Part shown: positions 51,905 to 61,302 of the stretch, one piece after another
Position numbering within the stretch: the stretch's first letter is position 1
Layout: every line of letters starts with the position of its first letter
Source of the DNA: Hymenobacter mucosus
GTDB taxonomy: Bacteria; Bacteroidota; Bacteroidia; Cytophagales; Hymenobacteraceae
Direction: 5' to 3'
Assembly (NCBI RefSeq): GCF_900188255.1
Contig: NZ_FZNS01000002.1
Location: 372,001-436,000 of the forward strand
Length of the DNA: 64,000 nucleotides
Program-made: the position numbers and the translations under genes
The notes under the pieces: model-generated
Told to the model about the DNA's origin: nothing
Databases searched by the model: none
The model's input: only the letters and a program-made list of their open reading frames with translations

Positions 51905-52402
51905 TTATTTTCCGGCCGAATGCTTGGCCACACGCACTCCCACGGCCATAATGCCGGGCAGCTGATCTTGGCGCATATACTGCTCCAGCATGATTTTATA
52001 CTGCCCGGCCAACGGAAAGCGCTGATTGGGCAGGGCCAGAAATTGGTGGTCGTAAATATCACCCGTGCCATTGCCGCGAGGCTCCCCTGTTTGCGGATCC
52101 AACAGCAACATCTGGTGCAGCAGCCGGGACATGGGCTTGCCATCGGGGCCCAGGAGGGTGTGCTTCACGTACAAGTTATAGTACTCGTAGGCTGAGGCAT
52201 TGCGCACGTTGAAGTACACATCGTAGCGTTGCGTTGTGTCCTGAATCTCGAACTCAAAGGTCGGCTTGTCTTGCACCGCCCACACATACGGGTCGCCAGC
52301 AGGCGACTTGAGGTCGGTGTTTTTTTCGTACACCTGGCTCGGGTCGCAAGCCGTGAGCAAGCCCACCAACGCTAGAGGCAGCAATCGAAGGATAGCTCGC
52401 AT
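51905..52402 (-). CDS. gldH: Gliding motility lipoprotein GldH
   Basis: 165 residues. Lipoprotein signal (RLLPLALVGLLTAC, Cys19) and the GldH body: CDPSQVYEKNTDLKSPAG, WAVQDKPTFEFEIQDTTQRY, YNLYVKHTLLGPDGKP, ALPNQRFPLAGQYKIMLEQY. GldH is one of the lipoproteins needed for gliding motility in Flavobacterium and is widely kept in Bacteroidota. Only 3 bases separate it from the stop of the upstream PSP1/RicT gene, so both are one operon. This pairing is a known conserved neighbourhood in the phylum. Confidence 0.93.
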   Translation of the reverse strand: MRAILRLLPLALVGLLTACDPSQVYEKNTDLKSPAGDPYVWAVQDKPTFEFEIQDTTQRYDVYFNVRNASAYEYYNLYVKHTLLGPDGKPMSRLLHQMLLLDPQTGEPRGNGTGDIYDHQFLALPNQRFPLAGQYKIMLEQYMRQDQLPGIMAVGVRVAKHSAGK

Positions 52403-52405
52403 AAA

Positions 52406-53992
52406 CTAAGAGGCCGGGGGTGTAGGAGTAGAACCACCAGTTGCCTCTCCGCCACCAGCACGGAACGGGCGCCCTCCACGACGTGTAGCGTTGCGGCCGC
52501 GCCGCTCACCTCCATCCGCACTTGAAGAGGGTGCGCTATCAGTTCCGGGGCCAGGGGTAGCGCCCCGCGGAGGACGGCCCTCAGTAGAGCGGGGAGGCCG
52601 CGGCTCGGCACCCGTTGGTGCCTCGCCAGTGCGCGGGCCTTCTGAACGCTTACTACCATCTCCCCTACCCCGACCACGCCGGTTTAAGGGGCGAGCGGCC
52701 GCACCACGCGGACGGCGTGCTTCCTCTGGTTGGCCTTCGGGAGCACCGGCTGGTGCAGTCGATACGCTGTCCGCAGGACCGTCCAGAGGAGCAGGCTTGG
52801 GAGAACCAGGGCGGGGCGGCTTAGCCGTTGCTACGGGTGCTACGGCAGCGGCACCCGGCTTCTCCTTGGACTTCTTACGCTTGCTGCGTTTGGATGCCTT
52901 GATTTTATCGTCGAGGCGTTCCAGTGAGCCTTCCACAATAGCGGTTACTTCGGGGGCCTTTTCCTCTTCGCGTACGGGCGGCAGCAGGCTCTCCGGCTTT
53001 TCGCCGCGCTTGTTCATTTCTAGCACCTCGCGCACCCGCTCGGTGGGGAGCACTACCCAGTTGTTGTCGCCACGCACGGCAAACCACATTTTCTTCTTGA
53101 AGATGTCGGTCTTCTGTAAGGTGTAGTCGCCCTTCTCTGTAAGCAAGGGGCGCTGCACCTGAGGAATGTCCTTGAGGGCGTCGAGGTAGGTGTCTAGCTC
53201 GTAGTTGAGGCAGCACTTCAAACGGCCGCATTGCCCCGAGAGCTTCGCGGGGTTGAGGCTCAGATTCTGGTAGCGGGCAGCGGTAGTGCTTACGCTTTTA
53301 AAGTCAGAAAGCCACGTGGAGCAGCACAGCTCACGCCCGCACGAGCCAATGCCACCCAAGCGACCAGCCTCGTGGCGGAGCGAAATCTGGCGCATCTCCA
53401 CGCGCACCCGAAATTCGTCGGCGAGGCGTTTGATTAGGTCGCGAAAGTCCACCCGGTCGTCGGCAGAGTAGAAGAACGTAGCCCGGGTACGGTCGGCTTG
53501 GTATTCTACGTCGGAGAGTTTCATCTTCAAACGCAGTTCTTCTACCACCGAGCGGGCCTTAAACATGGTACCCGTTTCCAGGTCACGCACGGCGTTCCAA
53601 CGCTCCACGTCTTGCTCGGTGGCTACTCGCATGATGTTGCGGATATCCTTAGAGTCTAAGGGCACCTTTTTCTTTTTCATTTGCAGGCGCACCAACTCCC
53701 CCTTCAGGGAAACGTGCCCCAAATGCCAGCCATTGCCAGCAGCTTCTACTGCTACCGGGTCGCCGGTGATAAGGGGTAGGCGGCTTGTATTACGAAAAAA
53801 GTCTTTGCGGCCGCCTTTGAAGCGGATTTCGACGATGTCAAATTCTTTAAAGTCACTGGGCAGGTCGAGGTCCTGAAGCCAGTCGAATACGTTGAGGCGG
53901 GTACAGCCACTGCTGCAACTACCTTTTGAGCCGCAGCCCTTGGTAGATGAAGTTGAGCAGCCTCCGCTGGAGGAGCAGGATGTGCAAGCCAC
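52406..53992 (-). CDS. ricT: PSP1-domain protein (RicT/YaaT-like) with Cys-rich N-terminus and disordered tail
   Basis: 528 residues. Residues 3-30 contain nine cysteines (CTSCSSSGGC, CGSKGSC), a Bacteroidota-type extension. The PSP1 core (about 45-300) includes FDIVEIRFKGGRKDFF, FFYSADDRVDFRDLIKRLAD, EMRQISLRHEAGRLGGIGSC and LSGQCGRLKCCLNYELDTYL, the cysteines that bind Fe-S in the B. subtilis RicAFT complex. The C-terminal 170 residues are Pro/Arg/Gly-rich and disordered (NRRGRGRGDGSKRSEG), possibly RNA-binding. In Bacillus RicT helps RNase Y maturation; its role here is inferred. First gene of the operon with gldH. Confidence 0.88.
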   Translation of the reverse strand: MACTSCSSSGGCSTSSTKGCGSKGSCSSGCTRLNVFDWLQDLDLPSDFKEFDIVEIRFKGGRKDFFRNTSRLPLITGDPVAVEAAGNGWHLGHVSLKGELVRLQMKKKKVPLDSKDIRNIMRVATEQDVERWNAVRDLETGTMFKARSVVEELRLKMKLSDVEYQADRTRATFFYSADDRVDFRDLIKRLADEFRVRVEMRQISLRHEAGRLGGIGSCGRELCCSTWLSDFKSVSTTAARYQNLSLNPAKLSGQCGRLKCCLNYELDTYLDALKDIPQVQRPLLTEKGDYTLQKTDIFKKKMWFAVRGDNNWVVLPTERVREVLEMNKRGEKPESLLPPVREEEKAPEVTAIVEGSLERLDDKIKASKRSKRKKSKEKPGAAAVAPVATAKPPRPGSPKPAPLDGPADSVSTAPAGAPEGQPEEARRPRGAAARPLNRRGRGRGDGSKRSEGPRTGEAPTGAEPRPPRSTEGRPPRGATPGPGTDSAPSSSADGGERRGRNATRRGGRPFRAGGGEATGGSTPTPPAS

Positions 53993-54362
53993 GGCTTGAA
54001 AGATCTATAGGTAAAGCGGAAGAAAGGATTCCGCGAAAAAAAGGGTCTTGTACAAAGATACAGATTTAGGCGGGGCCTTGCCGGACCGAGGCTCGGCCCA
54101 TCATTCTTCCGAATTGAAGGAATAATGCCTCCTTAACTTCTTACACGTGAGAAGACATCCGTTGGCTTATAACATCTTTAGCTATCTAAGAATCTTTCCA
54201 CACTAAAAAGTTATATTTCATCATAAATTCATCTTATTAACAAACTAAACAAGCAGAATAACCTATGTATATAATTATGGAAATTCATCACGCTTTATTT
54301 TGATAATTCCTTAATAAAAGCATACCTTTTACCCGTTCTTTTATCCACCACAACCAAAACAC
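53993..54362. other. Divergent, A/T-rich intergenic region upstream of ricT and the M57 protease
   Basis: About 370 bases. It holds the ricT promoter at 54053-54060 and a near-match -7 element (TACCTTTT, 54323-54330) for the rightward protease gene. The stretch 54140-54320 is strongly A/T-rich with no gene seen. Confidence 0.5.
54053..54060 (-). promoter_or_regulatory. -7 promoter element of the ricT-gldH operon
   Basis: Minus-strand TATCTTTG is an exact match, giving a leader of about 55 bases. Confidence 0.6.
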
Positions 54363-55166
54363 ATGAAAATTTCAAAACTCTTCGCACCCGCTGCGATGCT
54401 TGCAGTGTCGGCCCTGTCACTGTCGTCGTGCCAGGAAAAAGCCAATGTTGAAGTAAAAAATGAGGTCTCCGAAACGGCCGTCAACCAAATTAAAGCGCTC
54501 GGCTTTACGGCCGCCGGTGCACAAAAAGTTGCAGGCGGTGTCATGGTAGAAGGCGACATCATGCTAACCGACGAAATGTTGGCTAGCACGCCCGACTATA
54601 AGATGGTACGTGTAGGGGAAGACGAGCAATACCGCACCACCAACTTGGTGACGGGTCTGCCCCGCACCATCACGATTCGCGTGTCTACGTCGCTGCCCTC
54701 GGCCTACATCACGGCTACCGATGAGGCTATCCGTCGCTACAACGCTGAAGGTCTGCAACTACGTTTTTCCCGTGTAACTTCAGGTGGTAGCATTGTGCTG
54801 AACCCTGCGCCGGCTGGCTCTTCGTACTTGGCTTCTGCTGGCTTCCCTTCGGGCGGCAACCCTTACAACCAAGTGCTAGTAAACTCTGGCGCGCTGGGTA
54901 CCAACTACGCTACTACGACTATTGCCTCGGTGCTAGCGCACGAAATTGGTCACTGCATTGGCTTCCGTCACACCGACTACATGAGCCGTCAGTATAGCTG
55001 CGGTGGTTCGGCGGTAAACGAAGGTGCTAGCACTGTGGGCGCCATCCTCATCCCCGGTACTCCTTCCGGTCCCGATCCGAACTCGTGGATGCTGGCTTGC
55101 ATCGGTGGTGGTCAGAACCGTCCGTTCAACACGAACGACCGTACGGCTCTGAATTACCTGTACTAA
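54363..55166 (+). CDS. M57 family dual-action HEIGH metallopeptidase, lipoprotein
   Basis: 267 residues. Lipoprotein signal (FAPAAMLAVSALSLSSC). Zinc motif HEIGHCIGFRH (His193, Glu194, His197, third His in FRHTD), the metzincin-type HExxHxxGxxH, with SVLAHEIGHCIGFRHTDY. ADEAIRRYNAEGLQLRF-like helix (TDEAIRRYNAEG) and the Cys pair of the C-terminal half (YSCGG, MLACIGGG) are typical for M57 proteins of Bacteroidota. A secreted or surface zinc protease of unknown target. Strong A/T-rich promoter region and a good terminator suggest high expression. The known M57 proteins are poorly studied. Confidence 0.88.
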   Translation: MKISKLFAPAAMLAVSALSLSSCQEKANVEVKNEVSETAVNQIKALGFTAAGAQKVAGGVMVEGDIMLTDEMLASTPDYKMVRVGEDEQYRTTNLVTGLPRTITIRVSTSLPSAYITATDEAIRRYNAEGLQLRFSRVTSGGSIVLNPAPAGSSYLASAGFPSGGNPYNQVLVNSGALGTNYATTTIASVLAHEIGHCIGFRHTDYMSRQYSCGGSAVNEGASTVGAILIPGTPSGPDPNSWMLACIGGGQNRPFNTNDRTALNYLY

Positions 55167-55195
55167 GGACGTAGCTTACGAGCTCATCCTCCTAT

Positions 55196-55231
55196 AAAAA
55201 AGGCTCCTGGCATGCGCCAGGAGCCTTTTTG
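55196..55231. terminator. 14-bp perfect bidirectional terminator
   Basis: AAAAAGGCTCCTGG (55197-55210) pairs with CCAGGAGCCTTTTT (55217-55230) around CATGCG, 30 bases past the protease stop. Confidence 0.85.
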
Positions 55232-55419
55232 CATTCATATATTCACCCACTTTAGTAACGCAGTCTTCGTGAATGTAGCGTAGTCCTGCTACCAAGGCAG
55301 TACACACCAGTTGTTGCCCAACCAGTGGGCTCTGGCTTACTAGGCTCTCACGTTCACAACTCCCTGCTCGTACCAGTACAGGCGAGCAGGGAGATAAATT
55401 CAGTAGACGAAATACCCGG

Positions 55420-58044
55420 TTACAGCACGAGGATGCGGCGAGTTATCTCGGCTCCCCCACCAGCGCTAATCCGCAGAAGAAAGGTGCCTTTACCCAAGGC
55501 AGGCAGCACCACCGAGTTAACGGTGCCTTCCGTGCTGACTTCGCTGCGTAAACGGCCTAGTACATCATATACCCGCACGCGCAACGGTTGATCTTTCGGC
55601 CCGACTAGAGTCAGCGGCTCGCCTGCTACTACCGGCACTGGGTATACCAACACTTCGTTGCGCGGCACAAAAAAGGCTTCCTCTACACTGCTGTACAACG
55701 TGCGAGGCACGTCTACATCTACGCGGGCGCGGTACTCGGCGCGGCCAACGGCGGGGCGAGGGTCGGTGAGCACCAGGGAGAGAGCCGGCGCGGCCGTTTG
55801 TACCGTGCGAAATACGCCCTCCGAGTCGCGGCGCTCTAGGGCTACGGTTTTTACCCGGTAGGTAGTACCTAACACAAGTTGAAACTGCACCGTATCGGCC
55901 ACTACCTGCCGCGACAGAAAGGAGCGAATGTAGCAGCCGTACGTAGCATCCGTTACGTTGGGGGACGAGCCTCGCTCCCCTATCTTACCTCTTATGATAG
56001 GCGCCACGGCAAAGTAGCGTGCCCTAGCTTCGCTGGCGGTCAGTAGTATAGCGGTGTCGGTGAGAAGGCGGAAGGGTTCTAGATGAGTGGCACCGAGTGC
56101 GTAGACTTGGTAGTGCGTGGCCCCCGGTACTCGGCGCCAGTTCAGCAGGGTTTCATCCGTACACGCGTAGGCGACTTCAAGCGTGAGGGGCCGGGCCACG
56201 AAAAACGTATCAGACTCGATATTACCAATACCCGTGCGCATCCGAACTTGCATTGGCGCAGTCGTGTCGGGTGCAGTCCAGAGGTAATTTTGGGCAGCTA
56301 CATCAACCGAAGCAGCAATGGTTTTCCATGTGGCTTGTCCTACTGCTTTATATTCTAGGCGGCCGGCAGCGGCTGGTCCGCGCCAGTGCCACCGTAGCCG
56401 CGTGGCCTCCGCTGCGCGCAGGTTACGCGCCTGGGTAGGGTGCGTCCACTGAAACCCTTGCTCGAACTCGTAGGCTACACTAAAGGGTTGGGGGTCCTGC
56501 TGCACCTGGTACCCGCGTACTCGCAACTGGTAGAGACCAGGCGTGGGAGTTTCTATAGTAATTTGCTCGGTATTGTTGAGGTGGTCGGGGCGCCTCCGCG
56601 CGGGCAAGGCCAGTGAGTCGAGGTGGGGATAGGCGCTGAGCACCCACGGCAGCCAGCGCTGCCCGGTAGCCGCCTGCACCAATGTAATATCTAAGTCGTT
56701 GACGAGGGCCTGGGCCGCGTTTTCAGTGGCTTCTAGATCAGACCACGTTAGGGTCACCTTCACTCGGTGCGTACCCGAGGGCACCGTAAGAGAAATAAGC
56801 TGCTCCTGGCCTTGCGCCACGGTCCCCTGCCGGTAACGACCATCCACTACGGTTTGCACGGCCCCTAGCGCATCAACCTGTCCGTAACCCGACACAAAAT
56901 CCACGGCGGGGCGCCCCGTATCATCGGCACTATTGAGCAGCACTGCTTTTACCAGCGCAGCCGGGGGCAAGGCATTGTGCTGATTACGGTAGGCCTGCTG
57001 CACCAGTAAGCCAACACCCGACACTAGCGCCGCAGCTTCGGACGAGCCACCGTCGCCGTAGGCTACTAGCTCCGGTTTTACGCGCCCATCGTACGCGGGG
57101 CCACGTGAGCTCAGCGCAGCTACATTGCCCACAGCATCAGTAGCGCCTACACTCAGCGTGTTCTTCGACATTTTGAATTGCCCAGTCAGGTTGGCTACGT
57201 TGGCCAAGCCCGTGTACGGACCAGCAGTACTGGCTTGATTGCCGGAGTTGCCAGAGGAAAAGACGTGCAGCAGCCCCGGGTACTGCCGCGTTTGCTGGTC
57301 GTAGGCACGGGCTTCTAAGCCGTAGTAGTTTTCAATAGCGACGCCGTAGGAATGGTTTTGCACTGATACTCCCTGCCGAGCAAGTAACGTCCCATCATCG
57401 GGTAGCAGATTATCGTAGCTGGATTGCGCTATACGGGCCTGCCATGCTACGCCTTTACCGTTGGGGGACGAATTGCCAGCGCCCGCCATAATAGTGGCCA
57501 TAATGGTGGAGTGCGAAGACAGAAGCACAGCCTGCGGGTCAGGATTCACCAGTCGCCCCTTGAAATCAATATCATTGATATCCAGCGGATTTTCCTTGAC
57601 AGAAGCGGTAAGCCCTTGCCCTGCGAGCTGTGGGTAGCGGGCGTGCACCGGCGCTACGGTATTCAAGGTAAAATCGGCACCGTTGAGTTGGCGCTCCTCC
57701 CGAGCCGTACGGGCGGCCACATCCACGTAAGCTACCCAAGGGCAGCGGGCCAATGCGGCAGGCGCAGCTCCACGCACTTGAAGCAAGCCCGAGTGATGGA
57801 GCTCCGCAAGGACCTTGGCCGCTGGCAACTCGCGGTATAGCCACGCCTGAAACGCCGCCACATCAGTCACCCGCACTCGCAGGGCCGAAACCGCTGAGGT
57901 AGCGCGAAGTTGGGGAGCTAGCTTAGCTACCGCTGCCGGGGTAGCCGGCTGCTGGCCCAAGGTAGCATGAGAGGTAGCAAGCCCAACTAAAAAAGTGACT
58001 GCACACCAATACAAACCCCAACGGACACGAGCAGCAGTAAACAT
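55420..58044 (-). CDS. T9SS-exported subtilisin-like serine protease (S8)
   Basis: 874 residues. Signal peptide MFTAARVRWGLYWCAVTFLV (start 58044; the 24 upstream codons are not signal-like). S8 catalytic region: SVKENPLDINDIDF carries the likely Asp, SSHSTIMATIMAGAGNSSPN has His178 (in place of the usual HGT), VFSSGNSGNQAST gives the oxyanion Asn, and GDGGSSEAAALVSGVG has Ser335. It is followed by a P-domain-like jelly roll (RVKVTLTWSDLEATENAAQA), two fibronectin-type modules, and a C-terminal T9SS domain (VLVYPVPVVAGEPLTLVGP, VRVYDVLGRLRSEV, GTFLLRISAGGGAEITRRIL). Secreted across the outer membrane and probably surface-bound or released. Confidence 0.88.
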   Translation of the reverse strand: MFTAARVRWGLYWCAVTFLVGLATSHATLGQQPATPAAVAKLAPQLRATSAVSALRVRVTDVAAFQAWLYRELPAAKVLAELHHSGLLQVRGAAPAALARCPWVAYVDVAARTAREERQLNGADFTLNTVAPVHARYPQLAGQGLTASVKENPLDINDIDFKGRLVNPDPQAVLLSSHSTIMATIMAGAGNSSPNGKGVAWQARIAQSSYDNLLPDDGTLLARQGVSVQNHSYGVAIENYYGLEARAYDQQTRQYPGLLHVFSSGNSGNQASTAGPYTGLANVANLTGQFKMSKNTLSVGATDAVGNVAALSSRGPAYDGRVKPELVAYGDGGSSEAAALVSGVGLLVQQAYRNQHNALPPAALVKAVLLNSADDTGRPAVDFVSGYGQVDALGAVQTVVDGRYRQGTVAQGQEQLISLTVPSGTHRVKVTLTWSDLEATENAAQALVNDLDITLVQAATGQRWLPWVLSAYPHLDSLALPARRRPDHLNNTEQITIETPTPGLYQLRVRGYQVQQDPQPFSVAYEFEQGFQWTHPTQARNLRAAEATRLRWHWRGPAAAGRLEYKAVGQATWKTIAASVDVAAQNYLWTAPDTTAPMQVRMRTGIGNIESDTFFVARPLTLEVAYACTDETLLNWRRVPGATHYQVYALGATHLEPFRLLTDTAILLTASEARARYFAVAPIIRGKIGERGSSPNVTDATYGCYIRSFLSRQVVADTVQFQLVLGTTYRVKTVALERRDSEGVFRTVQTAAPALSLVLTDPRPAVGRAEYRARVDVDVPRTLYSSVEEAFFVPRNEVLVYPVPVVAGEPLTLVGPKDQPLRVRVYDVLGRLRSEVSTEGTVNSVVLPALGKGTFLLRISAGGGAEITRRILVL

Positions 58045-58180
58045 AGAAAACTTGGTTGTGGTAGGAGCAGAAAGGAGCGGCGAATGGTCGGAACCGTTCT
58101 GTTCAAATGTAGGCATAAAACCCTCACTCCTCCAGCGCCGCGGCTCAGCTCATTCAGCTCATTCACCGCCTATCAAGGGG

Positions 58181-58216
58181 CACAAAAAAGGCCAGCATAG
58201 CGCTGGCTTTTTTGTG
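58181..58216 (-). terminator. Terminator of the alcohol dehydrogenase gene
   Basis: CACAAAAAAG-GCCAGC pairs with GCTGGCTTTTTTGTG (one bulged G) around ATAGC, 21 bases past the leftward stop. T-rich on both sides. Confidence 0.78.
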
Positions 58217-58236
58217 TGTAATAGAGTCAGCTGAGG

Positions 58237-59400
58237 CTAGGGCTTCAGCACCACTTTTACGCAGTTATCTTTCTTGTTGCGGAAGATGTCGTACCCATGA
58301 GCCGCCTCAGCCAAGGGCAAGCGGTGGGTGATGATATCATCCAGAACCACTTTCCCATCAAGTACATATTGCAGCAGTTTGTCGATGTGCTTTTGGGCTG
58401 GGGCTTGGCCGCCTACTAGCTTAATACCTTTGTCGAAGAACTTATGCAGGGGAAAGTTGTCGAAGGGAGAGCTGTACACGCCTAGCACCGACACGATTCC
58501 TCCGCGACGCACTGCGCTCATGCAAGCTTCTAATACCTTGGACGAGCCTTTCTCAAAGTTAATAACGGCCTTAGCGCGGTCTAGCAGGTCGCGGTCGGGT
58601 TCAAAGCCGACGCACTCTACGCACACATCGGCACCCCGGCCGCCACTCAAAGCGCGAATTTGTTCTACCGTGGACTTGGCATCCTCCCACAGAATAGTCT
58701 CTACATTGGCTGAAGCCTTCGCCTTATCGAGACGGTACTGCACGGTATCTACCACCACCACGCGGGCTGCGCCGCGCAGCCACGCTGATTTGGCCGCCAT
58801 AATACCTACCGGGCCCGAGCCAAAAATGGCCACAATTTCACCGCCCTTCACCTCGCCCCAATCGATACCGGAATAGCCAGTAGGAAAGATGTCTGTCAGA
58901 AACAGGGCTTGCTCGTCGGTCAGGCTATCTGGAATTACGCGGGGGCCGAAGTCGGCGTAGGGTACGCGCACGTACTCGGCCTGCCCTCCGTTGTAACCGC
59001 CGTAAATATCAGTATAGCCAAACAGAGCGCCTCCTTTTTCGGTCATCAGGCCACCTTCGGGGCCGTAGTGGTCGGGGTTAGAATTTTCGCAGTGGCCTGG
59101 CAGGTCGTGGTTGCAGAAGTAGCAGGTACCGCAGGCAATGGGAAATGGCACCACTACCCGGTCGCCTACCTTTAGCTTGCTTCCCACCCCTTTTCCTACT
59201 TCCTCCACAATGCCCATAAACTCGTGCCCTAGTACCATGGGCCGGGGCTGCGGAATGCTACCATTGTAAATATGCAGGTCGGAGCCACAAATGGCAGTAC
59301 TCGTCACGCGGATAATAGCGTCGCGGGCGTCTTCAATCTTCGGATCATCTACGGTATCGACGCGCACGTCTTTCATCCCGTGATACACGAGTGCTTTCAT
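58237..59400 (-). CDS. Zinc-dependent alcohol dehydrogenase, formaldehyde-dehydrogenase-like (MDR)
   Basis: 387 residues. Catalytic zinc: CGSDLHIYNG (Cys39), GHEFMGIVEEVG (His-Glu). Structural zinc: CGTCYFCNHDLPGHC (four Cys). NAD motif AIFGSGPVGIMAAKSA (GxGxxG). The insertion GGLMTEKGGALFGYTDIYGG and GGQAEYVRVPYADF are those of the glutathione-independent formaldehyde dehydrogenase/threonine-DH-like group. It oxidises an alcohol or aldehyde with NAD; substrate unknown. Single gene. Confidence 0.9.
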   Translation of the reverse strand: MKALVYHGMKDVRVDTVDDPKIEDARDAIIRVTSTAICGSDLHIYNGSIPQPRPMVLGHEFMGIVEEVGKGVGSKLKVGDRVVVPFPIACGTCYFCNHDLPGHCENSNPDHYGPEGGLMTEKGGALFGYTDIYGGYNGGQAEYVRVPYADFGPRVIPDSLTDEQALFLTDIFPTGYSGIDWGEVKGGEIVAIFGSGPVGIMAAKSAWLRGAARVVVVDTVQYRLDKAKASANVETILWEDAKSTVEQIRALSGGRGADVCVECVGFEPDRDLLDRAKAVINFEKGSSKVLEACMSAVRRGGIVSVLGVYSSPFDNFPLHKFFDKGIKLVGGQAPAQKHIDKLLQYVLDGKVVLDDIITHRLPLAEAAHGYDIFRNKKDNCVKVVLKP

Positions 59401-59591
59401 AGCGGTAACAGGTCTTATAGAGTGGAAGGAAAACAGGTGAGGCAGCTCACTTCTCTCTTAACGCCCAGCTCCACAGTAGGTTACCAATAAGCCGCTAGCA
59501 CAGCGTGCTAATAAGCAAAGTAACGATATTTTACTACTTGACAATCACAACCTTACACTCATAAACACAACAGCACTTCTACTAATTTGCC

Positions 59592-60560
59592 CTACATTTT
59601 GTACACCTGTAAGCCGGCAGTTGTCAGTAGGTAGGCGTACTGCTCGCCCAGCAAAATCTGCTGCAGTGGCGTGGCTACAGGAGGTAGCGGCACTACGCGG
59701 TCAGTGAGGTGGTAGAGGTGGAAAAAATGGAGACCATCGGGGGCAATGTAATACAGCTCGTCGCCGCGAAAACCCAGGGAGGTTAAGCCAGTAAAGGGTA
59801 GTTTTTTACGATAGTTGCCGAGGTTATCGAACACGTACACGCCATTGTTGTGGTCGAGCAAGTAGATATTATTCTGATACTCCCGCAGAAACCGAAAGTC
59901 GGGTCGGCTCCGGCCAATCAGCAAATCCAACGGGGTAGTAATCGTGAAGCGAGCCGCAGCCAGATCCAACTGGCGCAGAGTCAGGTCCGATTCGTTGAGC
60001 AGCCAATACCGGTCGTCGGGGGCTAATGTGGCTACCCGCACTATACCGTCGAAGTAGTCGAGCAGGGTAAGTTTGGTGATAGGAGCCATGAACCGGTCAA
60101 GGAGCAAGATTTCCTGCCGGTCGTCGTAAAACACGAGCACTTTGGTGGTATTCCAAGCTTCTACCTGGGCAGTATGGCCTGGCAATGGCGGCGAATAGGT
60201 ATTGAGTGCCTGCCCATCAGGGCCATACTGGTGCAGAGTATTGCGGACGTCGGTCACGTACACGTTGCCGCGCCGATCAAGTGAGGCCGGCCCAGGGGTA
60301 GGCAAGGCAATGGTGCGTACTAGCTGCCATACGCCCACTCGGTTCTTTGTATCGGCAGGAACAGTGGCAAGTGGCGCCGACTGGGCAGCCGGTGCCACTG
60401 AGCCGGCAGCAGGTGCGGTTGTTTGGGCCTGAGCTGGTAGTCCCCCCCAGCATGCGCTGAGCACCATGAGCAAGGCTACCCCACCCTTTCGGCTAGTGGG
60501 TGTGGTACTCAGAGGGTGGTCCTTTTTCAAAATGCTGCAAGGCCAGTTCGGTGCCATCAT
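59592..60560 (-). CDS. Secreted beta-propeller-like protein
   Basis: 322 residues. Start at 60560 overlaps the end of the upstream lpxH-like gene by 68 bases; an internal ATG (60467) would leave too short a signal. The n-region is long and basic (SILKKDHPLSTTPTSRKG), then hydrophobic GVALLMVLSACWGG and cleavage near AQA. The mature part has blade-like repeats: PGPASLDRRGNVYVTDVRNT, LHQYGPDGQALNTYSPPLPG, VFYDDRQEILLLDRFM, NNIYLLDHNNGVYVFDNLGN, LGFRGDELYYIAPDGLHFFH. NHL-like propeller of unknown function, last gene of a three-gene operon. Confidence 0.75.
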   Translation of the reverse strand: MMAPNWPCSILKKDHPLSTTPTSRKGGVALLMVLSACWGGLPAQAQTTAPAAGSVAPAAQSAPLATVPADTKNRVGVWQLVRTIALPTPGPASLDRRGNVYVTDVRNTLHQYGPDGQALNTYSPPLPGHTAQVEAWNTTKVLVFYDDRQEILLLDRFMAPITKLTLLDYFDGIVRVATLAPDDRYWLLNESDLTLRQLDLAAARFTITTPLDLLIGRSRPDFRFLREYQNNIYLLDHNNGVYVFDNLGNYRKKLPFTGLTSLGFRGDELYYIAPDGLHFFHLYHLTDRVVPLPPVATPLQQILLGEQYAYLLTTAGLQVYKM

Positions 60561-61302
60561 ACACGCCGTAAGAGCAATAATTGACCCATTCGCCCAAATT
60601 CACGTAGCGGCTGCCCGGTACTACCTCTACGTCAAGCGGCAAGTGACGATGCCCAAATACGTAGTACTCGTGCGCAAACTCGCGCTGCACTTCACGGCAA
60701 TAAGTCAGCAGCCATTCTTCTTCTCCAAAATACTGCTCATCGGCCGCGCCATTTTGCAGGCGGCTCCGCTGGCTCCACCGGTTAGCAATGCCAATACCCA
60801 GGTTAGGATGAACCCTAGCAAACAACCACTGAGCTACTGGCGAGGCAAAAATCTGCTTAAGTACTTTGTACGTGTGGTCGCCGGGACCGAGGCCATCCCC
60901 GTGCCCAATGTGAAATTGGTGCCCGCCAATCCGCTGGCTTACAGGGTTGCGCAGAATTGGTATGTTGAGCTCTTTGGTAAAGTAGTCGAACATCCACATA
61001 TCGTGGTTGCCGGTGAAAAATGTCACTGGCAGCCCCGCATCGGTAAGCTCAGCCAACTTGCCCTGCAACCGAATAAAGCCGCGTGGAATGGCATGGCGGT
61101 ATTCAAACCAAAAGTCGAAGATGTCGCCCAGCAGGTAGATAGCCGCAGCATCTTGAGCGGCCTGATCTAGCCAGCGCACAATACGTTGCTCCCGCTCTTT
61201 AGAGCGGGCGGCATCAGGGGCACCCAAGTGAAAATCAGAAGCGAAATACACCTTCCGGCCAGCAGGCAGGGCGAGATCAGGTAGTTGCGGCGGGCGCGTC
61301 AT
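60493..61302 (-). CDS. UDP-2,3-diacylglucosamine diphosphatase-like (LpxH-type) metallophosphatase
   Basis: 269 residues. Calcineurin-like motifs in order: YFASDFHLGA (D-x-H), LLGDIFDFWFEYR (GD), FFTGNHDMWMFDY (GNHD), HIGHGDGLGPGD (GHGD) and YYVFGHRHLPLDV (GHxH). FDFWFEYR and GNHDMW are those of LpxH, which removes UMP from UDP-diacylglucosamine in lipid A synthesis on the inner membrane face. Distant paralogues exist, so the exact substrate is probable, not certain. Start at 61302 overlaps the LUD gene end by 26 bases; middle gene of the operon. Confidence 0.85.
   Translation of the reverse strand: MTRPPQLPDLALPAGRKVYFASDFHLGAPDAARSKEREQRIVRWLDQAAQDAAAIYLLGDIFDFWFEYRHAIPRGFIRLQGKLAELTDAGLPVTFFTGNHDMWMFDYFTKELNIPILRNPVSQRIGGHQFHIGHGDGLGPGDHTYKVLKQIFASPVAQWLFARVHPNLGIGIANRWSQRSRLQNGAADEQYFGEEEWLLTYCREVQREFAHEYYVFGHRHLPLDVEVVPGSRYVNLGEWVNYCSYGVYDGTELALQHFEKGPPSEYHTH

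Noticed and set aside
52491..53126. 211-codon open frame antisense to the ricT tail
   Set aside because: It arises from the Pro/Arg/Gly-rich low-complexity C-terminus read backwards.
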